From Colias croceus (lineage: Eukaryota; Arthropoda; Insecta; Lepidoptera; Pieridae), in contig NC_059566.1 of NCBI RefSeq assembly GCF_905220415.1, forward strand, positions 4,340,001 through 4,404,000: a stretch of 64,000 bases of DNA, in the 5' to 3' direction. The translations under genes and the position numbers were made by a program. The notes beneath the pieces were generated by a model. It saw only the letters and a program-made list of their open reading frames with translations, searched no databases and was not told the DNA's origin. Positions 19,501 through 29,000 of this stretch are shown in pieces (position 1 is the stretch's first letter; every line of letters starts with the position of its first letter).

Positions 19501-21991
19501 AATACGAACATATTTTGTTCCACACAGTTCGTGGTATTAGTTAAATACATGAGTTCTACTAATATTATAAATGCGAAAGTTTGTGAGGATGTGTATGTGT
19601 GTGTTTGTTATTCTTTCACGCAAATACCACTGAACCGATTACAATGAAATTTAGCACACATATAGAGGGTAACTTGGATCAACACATAGGATAGGTTTTA
19701 TCCCGGAAATCCCACGGGAACGGGAACTATGCGGGTTTTTCTTTGAAAACGCGGGCTAAGCCGCGGGCGGAAAGCTAGTGGAAACGCGGCTCAATTCTCA
19801 CATTGTTCTGGTACTACGAGCACTACACACACACACACGCACACACGCTCTAAATTTCTATTAATTTTGCTTGTGATTAAAAAGCTTCGATCTACACACA
19901 CACACACAGCAAATGTCTGTTGATTTTTAACCGACTTCAAAAAAAAGAAGGAGGTTATTAATTCGGCCGGTATGTTTTTTTTTTAATGTATGTACACCGA
20001 TTACTCCGAGGTTTCTGAACCGATTTACGTGATTCTTTTTTCGTTCGATGCGGGATGGTGTCGAATTGGTCCCATAAAAATTTTATTCGGATAGGCCCAG
20101 TAGTTTTTATTTTATGAGCATTTTTGTCTGTATTTGTCAATGTTGCAAGTGCAAGTTTGAAGTCGGTTGTTTTTAACGCAGTTATCACTTGTTTCTTTTG
20201 TATAAAAACCCTCACACACAGTCCACAGCCGCCTTACAGTACCATCAAAGACGGCACAGTGGTGAGCGTCCGTACGCTTGCCCACAATGCTCTATGCGCT
20301 TTCGTTGCCGCGAGAACGGTACACACACACTACTCAGTCACTGACACAAACTACACACACACAAGCTCTAAATTTCTATTAATTTTGCTTGTGTATAAAA
20401 AACTTCACACACAGTCCACAGCCGCCTTACAGTATCATCAACGACGGCACAGTGGTGAGCGTCCGTACGCTTGCCCACAATGCTCTATGCGCTTTCGTTG
20501 CCGCGAGCACGGTACACACAGTACTCAGTCACTGACACAAACTACACACACACAAGCTCTAAATTTCTATTAATTTTGCTTGTGTCACACCCCGGACACT
20601 CCATACAAAATTATAGTTTTGACAGTCACACTGTAGAGACTGCAAATGTGTGTGTAAACTCTTTATGGTTGGCACATTTGTGACTAGCGTAAAAAAAAAT
20701 TCGCGTTTTTCTGATGAAATACATCCGTAAACAGCACAATATCTAACCATTTTCTACGAAAAACGATAATCACAAATCCAAAATAATAAAATTGCTTTAA
20801 GTCAATTTGATTAATGTTGTCAATCTTCGTTGCGTTTCGTCTAAAGACGTCGTTGGTATCGTCCTTGCGGGGAAATGGGTACCATAACATGTCTGATCGT
20901 GCGGGGTGAGGTAAGTGTTTAATTTTGGCGGGAGGCGGAGAGTGTCCGTTCTGTAGCGTTTAGCTACTATTATGTATTCTGTGCTTGTGTATAAAAAACT
21001 TCACACACAGTCCACAGCCGCCTTACAGTACCATCAACGACGGCACAGTGGTGAGCGTCCGTACGCTTGCCCACAATGCTCGATGCGTTTTCGTTGCCGG
21101 GAACACGCGAGAATACACTACAGAACTCACTCGGGCGAACGTCCGTGCTCTTGTCCGGTTTGCGGGAAAGCGTTCACGCAGAAACCCGCGCTGAATCGAC
21201 ATTATGCGGTGAGTTGATACATGCATGCACTTCATACAAACATACACAGCTTTTTGGATATTTCTCGTTTTATTTTTAAAATTTTTATCATTTTTGATTT
21301 TACTCATTAGGTATAGAACTTTCAATATCAGTTTAAAGTTTTTTGGATATATGTAATAGTTACGGAATAATCGCCTGTGCACACTTAACGATTACGCCCT
21401 GTATACACTCTCATAAAAAGCATAAGAAGACATAGTAAATGAGTCAATCACGTCAGTTTATATGTATTCTAAAATAGAAAGGCGATTTTTATGAACATTA
21501 TGTTTTAATAGACAAATCAGATTTTAAGGAAAGTCCGGTATAAGAATCTTAATTAAAGTTATACTAAACTATAATTAAGATTCTCAATTCATAACTTACC
21601 TAATCAATCATTTGACATTAGTTAATCTGCCATTTATCACACATGGCGGGAAATTCGAGACCTTTTTTTCTTTTGTATAATCAAAAAGAATACAAATACC
21701 TACTACGTAAGAATATAATTGCCAGTATCGAATTTACCGGCGTTATTTTTTTGTAAATAAAATAAACAATAGACAATAAACAAAAAAATAACGCCGGATT
21801 TTTTTTCTTATTTGACATTTGATTTTGACATATTGATTTTTTCACAGATACACACAGGATCCAAACCGTTCGAGTGCCAGTACTGCGCGAAAACTTTCAG
21901 CCAGTCGAGTTCTTTGAAGGCGCATATAAAAACAGTGCATTTAAAAATACCTAGGAAAGCAAGCCAAGTGGTTGAAAATAAAATTTGCTGA
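10544..21991 (+). CDS. ZAD C2H2 zinc-finger protein, 13 exons
   Basis: Exons: 10544-10645, 11064-11189, 11753-11891, 12587-12733, 14405-14577, 15380-15510, 16242-16316, 17229-17361, 18044-18165, 18468-18600, 19338-19451, 21011-21208, 21848-21991. All junctions keep the frame, giving 578 aa. Residues 1-76 form a ZAD (C-R-I-C in exon 1, C-Y-I-C in exon 2). Residues 77-190 are an acidic then Lys-rich linker (TKSKKKRIK could be a nuclear signal). About twelve C2H2 fingers follow from exon 5 to the C-terminus, several split by introns: for example CNVC in exon 6 pairs with its histidines in exon 7, and CDH/C spans exons 10-11. The finger in exon 10 (CPIC) has one residue less than the usual spacing. 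Expected role: nuclear sequence-specific DNA binding; no target or orthologue is recognised. Exons 6 and 12 have duplicated fragments in neighbouring introns. An AATAAA overlaps the final codons (21977) and another lies at 22217. Confidence 0.85.
10714..11031 (-). mobile_element. Helitron-like subfamily C interrupted by a LINE-like fragment
   Basis: Opens CTAGCTGTGCTCCGCGG and resumes at 'ctatagccttcctcaata' after about 145 bp of foreign sequence with 'cacttaccatcaggtgaaac', a motif also seen at 27490-27520. It ends 32 bp before the exon 2 acceptor. Confidence 0.55.
11360..11559 (-). mobile_element. Helitron-like element, subfamily C
   Basis: Plus-strand CTAGCTGTACTCCGCGGTTT to GTATAGAGTATAGA; the 5' end is partly duplicated. 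A subfamily E fragment follows to about 11722. Confidence 0.6.
11560..11722 (-). mobile_element. Helitron-related subfamily E fragment
   Basis: Retains 'catcaaaatccgtttcatag' and 'tttatactatgtaatgat' but lacks the GC-rich terminal hairpin. Confidence 0.45.
11933..12078. repeat. Short tandem repeat of a Helitron tail motif
   Basis: 'catagtcaaagaaaaacccg' or close variants repeat about eight times at 18-20 bp spacing in the intron after exon 3. The unit resembles the tail of subfamily B copies, suggesting local expansion from an element end. Confidence 0.7.
12430..12570. mobile_element. MITE fragment ending in GAAGTTTCACTTC
   Basis: Shares 'cgcgttgagaataaaat', 'gacgattttggtatctttga' and 'agaagtttcacttctgacac' with 28666-28800 and, inverted, 34858-35008. 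It supplies the start of an open frame that runs into exon 4, but the exon begins only after the AG at 12586. Confidence 0.55.
12763..12912 (-). repeat. Dispersed repeat with expanded poly-C tract
   Basis: Matches copies at 14694 and 55600 ('ggtgtggcttgaaggcat', 'cgagaaattccgtaacgaaa', 'gtccccgagtgccacacgt'). Here the ctccccac segment is expanded to an unbroken C run at about 12807-12825. Confidence 0.65.
12988..13186 (-). mobile_element. Helitron-like element, subfamily C
   Basis: CTAGATGTTCCCCGCGGTTT to ...ATTATGTA; immediately followed by a second copy in the same orientation. Confidence 0.6.
13187..13364 (-). mobile_element. Helitron-like element, subfamily C, truncated
   Basis: Starts CTAGCTGTTCCCCGCGG directly at the end of the preceding copy, making a head-to-tail pair; the distal 5' end is missing. 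Confidence 0.6.
13573..14184 (-). mobile_element. Helitron-like subfamily B split by a SINE-like insertion
   Basis: The two halves (13573-13737 and 14127-14184) rejoin to a normal subfamily B copy once the insertion and one duplicate target are removed. Confidence 0.65.
13738..14126 (+). mobile_element. tRNA-related SINE-like insertion with 12-bp target duplication
   Basis: Flanked by AGATTAACAAAC at 13726-13737 and 14127-14138. The right part (about 14013-14126) has tRNA-like A-box (tgagttggttagg) and B-box (ggttcgagtcc) sequences; the left part repeats the B-box half (13745-13810). The result is a dimer-like element with an unrelated spacer. Confidence 0.7.
14200..14335 (-). repeat. Dispersed repeat, likely LINE 3' tail
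   Basis: Second copy of the 2985 family, same orientation, with 'attcggaaagcagtatctat'. Confidence 0.5.
14580..14690. repeat. GAATGAAT-rich simple repeat
   Basis: Irregular GTGAATGAATGAA-type units begin right at the exon 5 donor and recur at about 14885-15070, interrupted by the repeat at 14694. Confidence 0.75.
14694..14808 (+). repeat. Dispersed repeat ('cactcggggactgccgcgg')
   Basis: Opposite orientation to the copy at 12763 and about the same length without the C expansion; ends 'gaatttctcgattc'. Confidence 0.6.
15115..15304 (-). mobile_element. Helitron-related element, subfamily E
   Basis: CTAGCTAACCACCCGCGGCT through 'ttattctatgtagtgat'; a complete-looking copy in the intron before exon 6. 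Confidence 0.6.
15449..15955 (+). repeat. Triplicated exon 6 edge with splice donor
   Basis: The last 62 nt of exon 6 and about 110 bp of intron are repeated at 15449, 15619 and 15796 (periods 170 and 177). Each copy retains CATACTAG followed by gtgagt. Copy 1 is the functional exon end; copies 2 and 3 lie in the intron. One substitution (ctcgag to cttgag) marks copy 3. Confidence 0.9.
15957..16019. repeat. 28-bp-stem, 7-nt-loop hairpin
   Basis: Left arm 15957-15984 and right arm 15992-16019 are reverse complements except for one mismatch. It directly follows the exon-edge triplication. Size and stem fit a pre-miRNA-like foldback, but short MITEs also look like this. Confidence 0.6.
16039..16214 (+). 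mobile_element. Helitron-like element, subfamily C
   Basis: TCTATACTAATATTATAAAG to CTAG; lies 27 bp before the exon 7 acceptor. Confidence 0.65.
16813..16999 (+). mobile_element. Helitron-like element, subfamily A
   Basis: TCCTTACTAATATTATAAAT to ACCACTAG, flanked A/T. Confidence 0.7.
17678..17906 (+). mobile_element. Helitron-like element, subfamily B
   Basis: TCCTACTAATATTATAAATG to AAAGCTAG with a (TG)n tract near the 5' end; flanked A/T. One of the best-preserved subfamily B copies. Confidence 0.75.
18237..18431 (-). mobile_element. Helitron-like element, subfamily C
   Basis: CTAGCTGTGCTCCGCGG to GTATAGA; ends 36 bp upstream of exon 10. Confidence 0.65.
18632..19000 (-). mobile_element. 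Subfamily E element split by a subfamily A element
   Basis: The E element runs 18632-18675 and 18859-19000. The break is within 'cctaa/ttatata', where undisturbed copies read cctaataaattatata. Confidence 0.65.
18676..18858 (+). mobile_element. Helitron-like subfamily A nested in subfamily E
   Basis: Complete TCCATACTAATATT...GCTAG inserted between A (18675) and T (18859) without target duplication, the hallmark of Helitron integration. Confidence 0.8.
19004..19285. mobile_element. Composite of two subfamily C Helitron-like copies
   Basis: A plus-oriented 5' part (TCTATACTAATATTATTAAG) joins a minus-oriented copy at about 19130; the second ends near 'ataatttttgtat'. Confidence 0.5.
19555..19778 (+). 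mobile_element. Helitron-like element, subfamily B
   Basis: TCTACTAATATTATAAATGC to AAAGCTAG. Confidence 0.7.
19930..20168. mobile_element. MITE with ACCGACTTCAA termini
   Basis: Facing ends AACCGACTTCAAA and TTTGAAGTCGGTT. The interior ('cgattactccgaggtttc') has no coding potential. Target duplication unclear because both flanks are T-rich. Confidence 0.65.
20222..20319 (+). pseudogene. Truncated duplicate of exon 12, copy 1
   Basis: Same acceptor (cacacacag) and first roughly 95 nt as exon 12 at 21011, coding AALQYHQRRH and YACPQC. It diverges after CRE into (AC)n-rich sequence and meets an in-frame stop. Splicing it in would break the frame. Confidence 0.8.
20415..20512 (+). pseudogene. 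Truncated duplicate of exon 12, copy 2
   Basis: Lies 193 bp after copy 1, with the same acceptor, truncation point and downstream 'gctctaaatttctattaatt' block. The repeat unit therefore includes intron sequence, so this is tandem duplication, not retroposition. Confidence 0.8.
20586..20983 (-). mobile_element. P-element-like MITE with THAP start, copy 1
   Basis: A 398-bp element read on the minus strand: it starts CACAGAATACATAATAG and ends GGGGTGTG, with 7-bp target duplication CTTGTGT at 20579-20585 and 20984-20990. An ATG at 20748-20750 (minus) opens MVRYCAVYGC, matching the start of a THAP zinc finger (C-x4-C context), then degenerates. The uninterrupted target (cttgtgtataaaa) survives at 20388 in the neighbouring tandem unit. 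THAP domains occur at the N-terminus of P-type transposases; CACAG fits the CANRG P terminus at one end. Confidence 0.75.
21304..21405. repeat. Fragment of the 'cttaacgattac' MITE family
   Basis: Contains 'ggaataatcgcctgtgcaca' and 'cttaacgattacgccctgta', shared with the inner element at 57697-57921. Confidence 0.5.
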
Positions 21992-22223
21992 CAAAATTGT
22001 GTTTTATTTACCTCGTACCATTCTATTTACTTTAAAAAGAATACGTCTTAATCTACCTTTTGAATTGGTGGTAGTTAAAAAAATAGACTTAGGTATGTTT
22101 TTACTTTTAAATCATACTTCGCTCGTTCGCCCCCAGTTTTTATAACAAATGATTTATGAATGAAAAAAAATAGTTTTACATTCGTTTGTTCTGTGCAATT
22201 AATGTATTTTTTTATGAATAAAA

Positions 22224-22402
22224 TCTTACTAATATTATAAACGCGAAAGTTTGTGAGGATGTGTATGTGTGTTTGTTACTCTTTCACGCAAATACTACTG
22301 AACCGATTACAATGAAATTTTTTATGATAGGTTTTACCCCGGAAATCCCACGGGAACGGGAACTATGCGGGTTTTTCTTTGAAAACGCGGGCGGAAAGCT
22401 AG
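22224..22402 (+). mobile_element. Helitron-like element, subfamily B, internally deleted
   Basis: TCTTACTAATATTATAAACG to AAAGCTAG; lacks the 'gcacacatatagagggtaac' section and part of the 3' hairpin. The AATAAA at 22217 sits just outside it. Confidence 0.65.
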
Positions 22403-23011
22403 TACCTTGATATTCTAAATAGAAAATCTTAGTAGAAAATATAGTTACTATAGTAACGAATTCAATAAGCTACTATAATTATTGTTAAAAATAGTATTAA
22501 ACTGCACTTTGCTTACTGCTTCAATGCATTGATTGTATTGTTATTGCATTACTGAGTCTTGTGCTCAGACGAAGTTGATTAATTATGCTCGTCTATTAAT
22601 TAATGTATGGTTTGTTTATATGTGGTTTAAATCCAGAGCCCTCTATAGCCTATGTTTCTCTGTCTCCTGCTTGGTCAGTTGGTCTTTGGTTGGTCTCCTG
22701 CTAGATCTGTGGTCTCCTGTCTGCAGTTTGTAGACTATGGCCGTGAGCGTCAAATGCGTCACATGTCAATGTCAATTGTCAATTCAAAATTTATTTGAAA
22801 GAAAAAAAACGTAAACGACCTACCTATTTGTTATTGTTTTGCTGACGATTATTACCGTAATTTACGTAAATTACAATTTCTGTGTCTGCAAGATGAGTGC
22901 TGCTGTGACAATGGAAGTTCCAATAACGCGTTCGGCAACTCAAAAACGCGTTTGATTTGTTAACAATCGCGATGTTTTTAGATATTTGTGTATCAACAAA
23001 ACATAAATGAA
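22403..23011. promoter_or_regulatory. Upstream region and probable 5' UTR of the RNF220 gene
   Basis: Contains a short upstream ATG frame (22892-22954, 20 codons) preceding the main ATG. Whether it lies in the mature leader or in an intron (an AG occurs at 22980-22981) cannot be decided from sequence. Confidence 0.35.
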
Positions 23012-26000
23012 ATGTTACCCGTAGTGATGTATAATATGGAAGGGGGTTCTAATTCGATGAATAGTTTTAACTCGATATACGATGATAGTGTGATATTGAA
23101 CGGTGTTAGGAATAGGAAAAAAGTGTCGGAGTTGCCTAATTGTCCTGTGTGCAGCTGTACGATACGACAGGGTGAATTGGATAGTCATTTGTCGTTAGAA
23201 GTAGAACGTTTGCAGAAGTTATCTAATGCTTCTAAACGGAAACTAAGTTCAAATAGTCCTAGTGCGCCGGTACCAGGCTCGAGTACTAGTGTCGATAATC
23301 CTAGTGAGGAGGATGTCGATGTTTCTGGCTGTCTTGGTAGTGATGTGTATCAGGTATGTTTTTATCTATACTATAATATTATAAAGAGGATAGGTTTGTA
23401 TGTATGTATGGTTTTCACGCATAAACTACTGAACCAATTACTATGAAATTTAGCACACATATAGAGTGTAACTTGGATTAACACATAGGATAGGTTCTAT
23501 CCCGGAAATCCCACGGGAATGGGATATGTGGGTTTTCCTTCAAAACGCGGACGAAACCGCAGGCGGAAATCTAGTCGATAATAATTGCTTTTGATTGTAT
23601 AATATCTTGATATAACTCTAGTAGACATAGAATATTTTATTTTTCTTTAGAAATTTTGTTGAACCTGTTGCTATTTCTGTCCTATACAGTAGTTCCTATA
23701 TAGTCGCCGAACTGCCTACTCAGGAATAAATATAGTTCAATTTAAAGCCAATAATAACATAACTGTTCACTACATTTAAAACAATATCTGAATGTTGGCT
23801 AATGCTCAATGTAGAAAAAAAAAATGGTAAAACTGAATTTTTTAGGACGTCAAGTTTTATTTACAACTAGCGGTCCGCCCTGGCTTCACCCTTGGTTTAT
23901 GTCTATGTTTTCTCTCCGTAAGAACCTTACTAGGACCTTACACCAAGGAATATAATAAAAAAGAATTAACTAAATCGGTTCTGCCGTTCTCGAGTTTTGC
24001 AAGGTTTTTGTAATATGCAGATATTTTTATTTCTTTCTTTATATAGAAATAATTATATATAAAGAAGTTTTTTTTAGTAATAGAACATGTTATGAGGTCT
24101 GTTTGAATTTTAAAACTTTTGACTGTTTTGTTCTTTTATACAAATAAATAAATAAAAAATCACAAGGATAATATATTGTTCCTATTCCTTGACTGACCGG
24201 TTTGCTTAGTTGGTAGTGGCCCTGTCTTCCAAGTCGCAGGTCGTGGGTTCGATTCCCACCTGGGGCAAATATTTGTGTGATGAACATAGATGTTTTCCCT
24301 GTGTCTGGGTGTTAATTATCTATATAAGTATTTATTTAAAATTATATATTATGTTTATCAGCCATCTGGTTTCCATGACACAAGAAAAAGCTTAGTATGG
24401 GATCAGATCGTCTGATCGTGCCGTGTAAAAAACTGTCCTGAATTTATTTATTATTTCAGCGGGTACACACCAACCGTCTACGTCGTCTCCGTTCCCGCAG
24501 ACGCTCCCCGCAGCCCCAACAAGGCGAGTGTCCGATATGCAACGCTACGTTCCCTGCGTCGAGGCTGCACAGGCATGCGTTGAGATGTCTGAAGCGGACT
24601 GGCGCGGAGATGGACGAGGATGTGCCGGACACAAGTTCGGAGGAGGGCAGTATTGATGTTGAGGTGTGTACTTGGTGATATATGATATCGCATTTTTTTT
24701 TAATATAACGATGCGAATATAGGAATTTGGTCGCATTTTTTCCATCCGCAAATAGAGAGACCACGAATAAAGAGCTTTTAATGTAATTCAAATTGTTGTA
24801 GCTAGTTTTTGCTCAAAGAGCGTTTTCTATCTTTTGAGTCTTATATATTACTAGCGGTCCGCCCCGGCTTCGCCCGTGGTACATATTTCGCAATAATAGG
24901 TAGCCTGTGTTCTTTTTCAGGGTCTAAAGAGTGTCTGTGCCAAATTTCATCAAAATCGGTCCAGTAGTTTATGCGTGAAAACCATAAATACATACAAACC
25001 TTTCCTCTTTATAATATTAGTATAGATGTATTTGACCGCTAGTAAAATAATTAACATTTATGGTAAAAGAACAACTCGTTATTTAGTTCCTCAATTATTA
25101 AATAATCTTGATTTGAACTTTAAAAAAAACATAAATAATAATAATAATGTTAAATTGAAATTAAAATTGCATTTTATAAACGACCTGTATAATGTGGTAT
25201 AATTGTCTTTAACTTGTCGCGAGCACACGAGCGCGCTGTGCATCGAATTTGTCGTGGATGGATTGCTTTGCATGCCGGACAAATCTTTGTGGTTTTTGGC
25301 ATGTTCAATTATGTTAAATGTATTTTTTTATTGATAAATAAATAAATAAAATGTATTATTGTCGTCACGTTAGAACGATGAGCCGAGCGGTTTCGGCGCC
25401 GAGTACCAATGGTGCGGTGAGTGGCGTGTGCGAGCCGCTGCATTGCAGCCGGCCGACGTACGGCCCGGCACTAGCGTGCGACGAGCGTCTACGGACCGCG
25501 CGCTCGTGAGTGTGGAACAGCCATTATAATGATAAATATTTAATATTTCAGGACAATTTTCACACACGGCACGATCTGATACCATACCACAGAATACATA
25601 ATAGTAGCTAAACGCTACAGAACGGACACTATCCGCCTCCCGCCAAAATTAAACACTTACCTCACCCCGTACGATCACGCTATATACATGGCCGGCATTT
25701 TTCTGCAAGGACGATATGCAACGAAGGTTGACAACATTAATCAAATTGACAAAGTAATTTTATTATTTTGGATTTGTGATTATCGTTTTTCGTAGAAAAT
25801 GGTTAGATATTGTGCTGTTTACGGATGTTTTTCACCAGAAAAACGCGATTTTTTTTACGCTAGTCACAAATGTGCCAACCATAAAGCGTTAACACACTCA
25901 TTTGCAGTCTCTACAGTGTGACTGTCAAAACGATAATTTTGTATGGAGTTGGTATGGAGTGTCCGGGGTGTGACCATACTAAGCTTTAAGACTCACAATG

Positions 26001-29000
26001 ACGAACTATAAATAACTGGACACACAATAACGCGTTGTAAACAACGAAACTCATATATTGACGTACTATAAACAACTAGACTCACAATAAATAAATAAAT
26101 ATTCAGGACAATTTTTAACACACGGCACGATCTGATCACATTATAAACTTTCGCTTGTGTTATCGAAACCAGATGGCTGATAAACATACATGATAACACC
26201 CAGACACAGAGCAAATATCTATGTTCATCACACAAATATTTTCCCCGGGTGGGAATCGAACCCACGACCTCTGGGGAAGGCAGGGTCACTACCAACCAAG
26301 CCAACCGGATAATCAGCGCATTAGTGCATTTGACTGACCGGTTGACGTACTATAAACAACTTGACGAACAATTACACAATGACGTGCCATAAACAATTAT
26401 TCTCACAATCTCAAATGAGTGAATAAAATAATAATATGAGTCCATAATACATATATATTTTTGCCCTTGTACCTCATATACAACGAAATTAAATTAACAG
26501 GATCTTTTTCACACAACTTGATATTTGAAACTTATTAATAAGTAATAATTTAACTTGATTTTTTACATGATAACAATAAGACACTCATTCCACATCAGTA
26601 TACAATTAAAATAAAATAAAAAACAATTTTTTATATAATTTATTATATTTTCAGGTGGTTGACCACGACGAAGACACAGAACTATACGGGCCACCACAGT
26701 ATTCCCCCTCTCGTATAGCACCCGATGTAAGTTATAGAACTAACTTTAACCCGCGGCTAAGAACTTTTCACCCGAAATATATATAAAAAAAATGTGTGCG
26801 TGTACCAGTGTACACACGTAAGAAGTGAAACTTCTTTATGACCTTATTTTTCAAAAAATAATTTACTACATGCAACTTTACAGAAATACTTACGTCGAAT
26901 CACGCGTGGTAGGGATAAGAAAATGATGGCGCGTAACGGAAAAATGTTACACTAAATTTTTTATCCAACCCCGATAAAGAAGTATCGCTTCAAAAAACAA
27001 TTTTTTGTGTTTATTTGAAAAATTTCGTTATGTAGCAGTAAGTAGTGAAAGTTTTTTTTTTTAGTTTGGAGTTGAGCCAAAAAGAATTATAATTTATAGG
27101 CAAAAAAGTCGCCCCAAATTCGCAATTTTTTTTTTTAGTGTTTCCTTATAGATACGCGTTTGTAGTTGATTGTAATGCTATGTTTTTCATACGTAATATG
27201 AGCAGAAAAAATATATAAAATGTTCCCATTTTAAGCTATTTTTTTTTTACATAAAACTAATTCAGAAAGAATATGATTGCTACAAACGTTAAAAATGACT
27301 GATAAATAGTCCAATGTAATCAATATGCTTCTATGTGTATTTGTAACGATATGTTTTTATTACGAATAAATAAATATTCCAATGAGTTACGATTTGGGGA
27401 CCTTTAAGAAAAGAGCGTACACCCACCTTAAAGGCCGGCAACACACTCGCCATACCCCTGGTATTGTGGGTGCAAGTGGGCGACGATGTTCACTTAACAT
27501 CAGGTGACCCGTCTGCTCGTTTGCCTGCTATTAACATAAAAAAAAAAAAAAAAAAAATCATCACGCTAAGACCAACAGGAGCGGAGCAATGCGGGTGAAA
27601 CCGCGGGGAACAGCTAGTACATAATAATATAAAGCTGAAGAGTTTGTTTGTTTTTTTGAACGACATATACGCTAATCTCGACAACCACTGGTTCGATTTG
27701 AAAAATTCTTTCGGCGTTAGATAGCCCATTTATCGAGGAAGGCTATAGGCTATATATCATCACGCTAAGACCGACAGGAGCGGAGCCACAGGGGTGAAAC
27801 CGCGCGAAGCAGCTTGTATCATAATATATCAATAAATATAATATTCTTCTCTATAAAAATAATAAAGTAGATTATTTGAAACTTTTCAGACGGAAGATCA
27901 AGCAGAAGAGTCAAATGACAACGAAGAAGAGAATGAAAGAGAAGAAGTGGAGAAGAGTCACATGCCAAATGGTTTAGTGGAAGCTAGCGCAGAGGTAAGA
28001 AATATATTTAATACTATACTGGCTGTCGCCTGCGGTTTCACCCGCTTTTTTTTAACTACAAAAATGAATAATAACTGGCTTTCCGCCTGCGGCTTCACTC
28101 GCGTTGTCTAAAGTTTAAATAATAAGTAAGTAGTTAAACTTTAACTAATCTATACTAATATTATAAAGCTGAAGAGTTTGTTTGTTTGAACGCGCTAATC
28201 TCGGTAACTACTGGTCCAATTTGAAAAATTATTTCGGTGTTAGATAGCCTAATTATCGAGGAAGGTTATAGGTTATCAACATGCTACGGCCAACAGGAGT
28301 GGAGCCACGGGGGTGAAACCGCGTGGAGCAGTTAGTTTACATAATAAAAATGAATCGCCAAATATGTTGGTAAGCGCAAAACTCGAGAACGGCTGAACTG
28401 ATTTCGTTTATTCTTTTTTTATAATATTCCTTTATATAAAACGTAAACCTGTACAACGGGCGAAGCCGGGGCGGAACGCTAGTTATATATAACTAAAACG
28501 TTAGTATACTAAAACCTTCCTCTTGGATCACTCTATCTATTAATAAAAACCGCATCAAAATCCGGTGCGTTGTTTTAAAGATTTAAGCATACAACGGGAC
28601 AGAGCGACTTTGTTTTATACTATGTAGTGAAGTTGTTCTCTGCCCGCGGCTTCACCCGCGAAATTATATTGAAGTGAAACTTCTTTAGGCGCGTTGAGAG
28701 TAAAATTTTAAGGTCATGGAGTAAAGCGACGATTTTGATATCATTGAATTTTTCTAAAGAAGTTTCACTTCTGACACGTGTGCTCGACACACACGCTAGT
28801 GGTTTTTTTTAACTGCATTAGCTCTAAGAAATTGCTTAAATTTATCATTTAAAATAGTAAAAATAGTTTTGAAATTCTTTATCTATGTCTTAGGGCCGAT
28901 TTTTCAATCTTTAGTCAAAACTTATTCATCGAATATCGTATTAAACAACCATTTTAAAAATGTGTTACTTGCCCACTTTTTGACAGTTTTTAGGTGACAT

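Noticed and set aside
24191..24275. tRNA gene
   Set aside because: A- and B-box-like blocks are present, but the arms do not form a proper cloverleaf and the sequence continues as a repeated SINE body. The same holds for 14013-14095 and 44435-44515.
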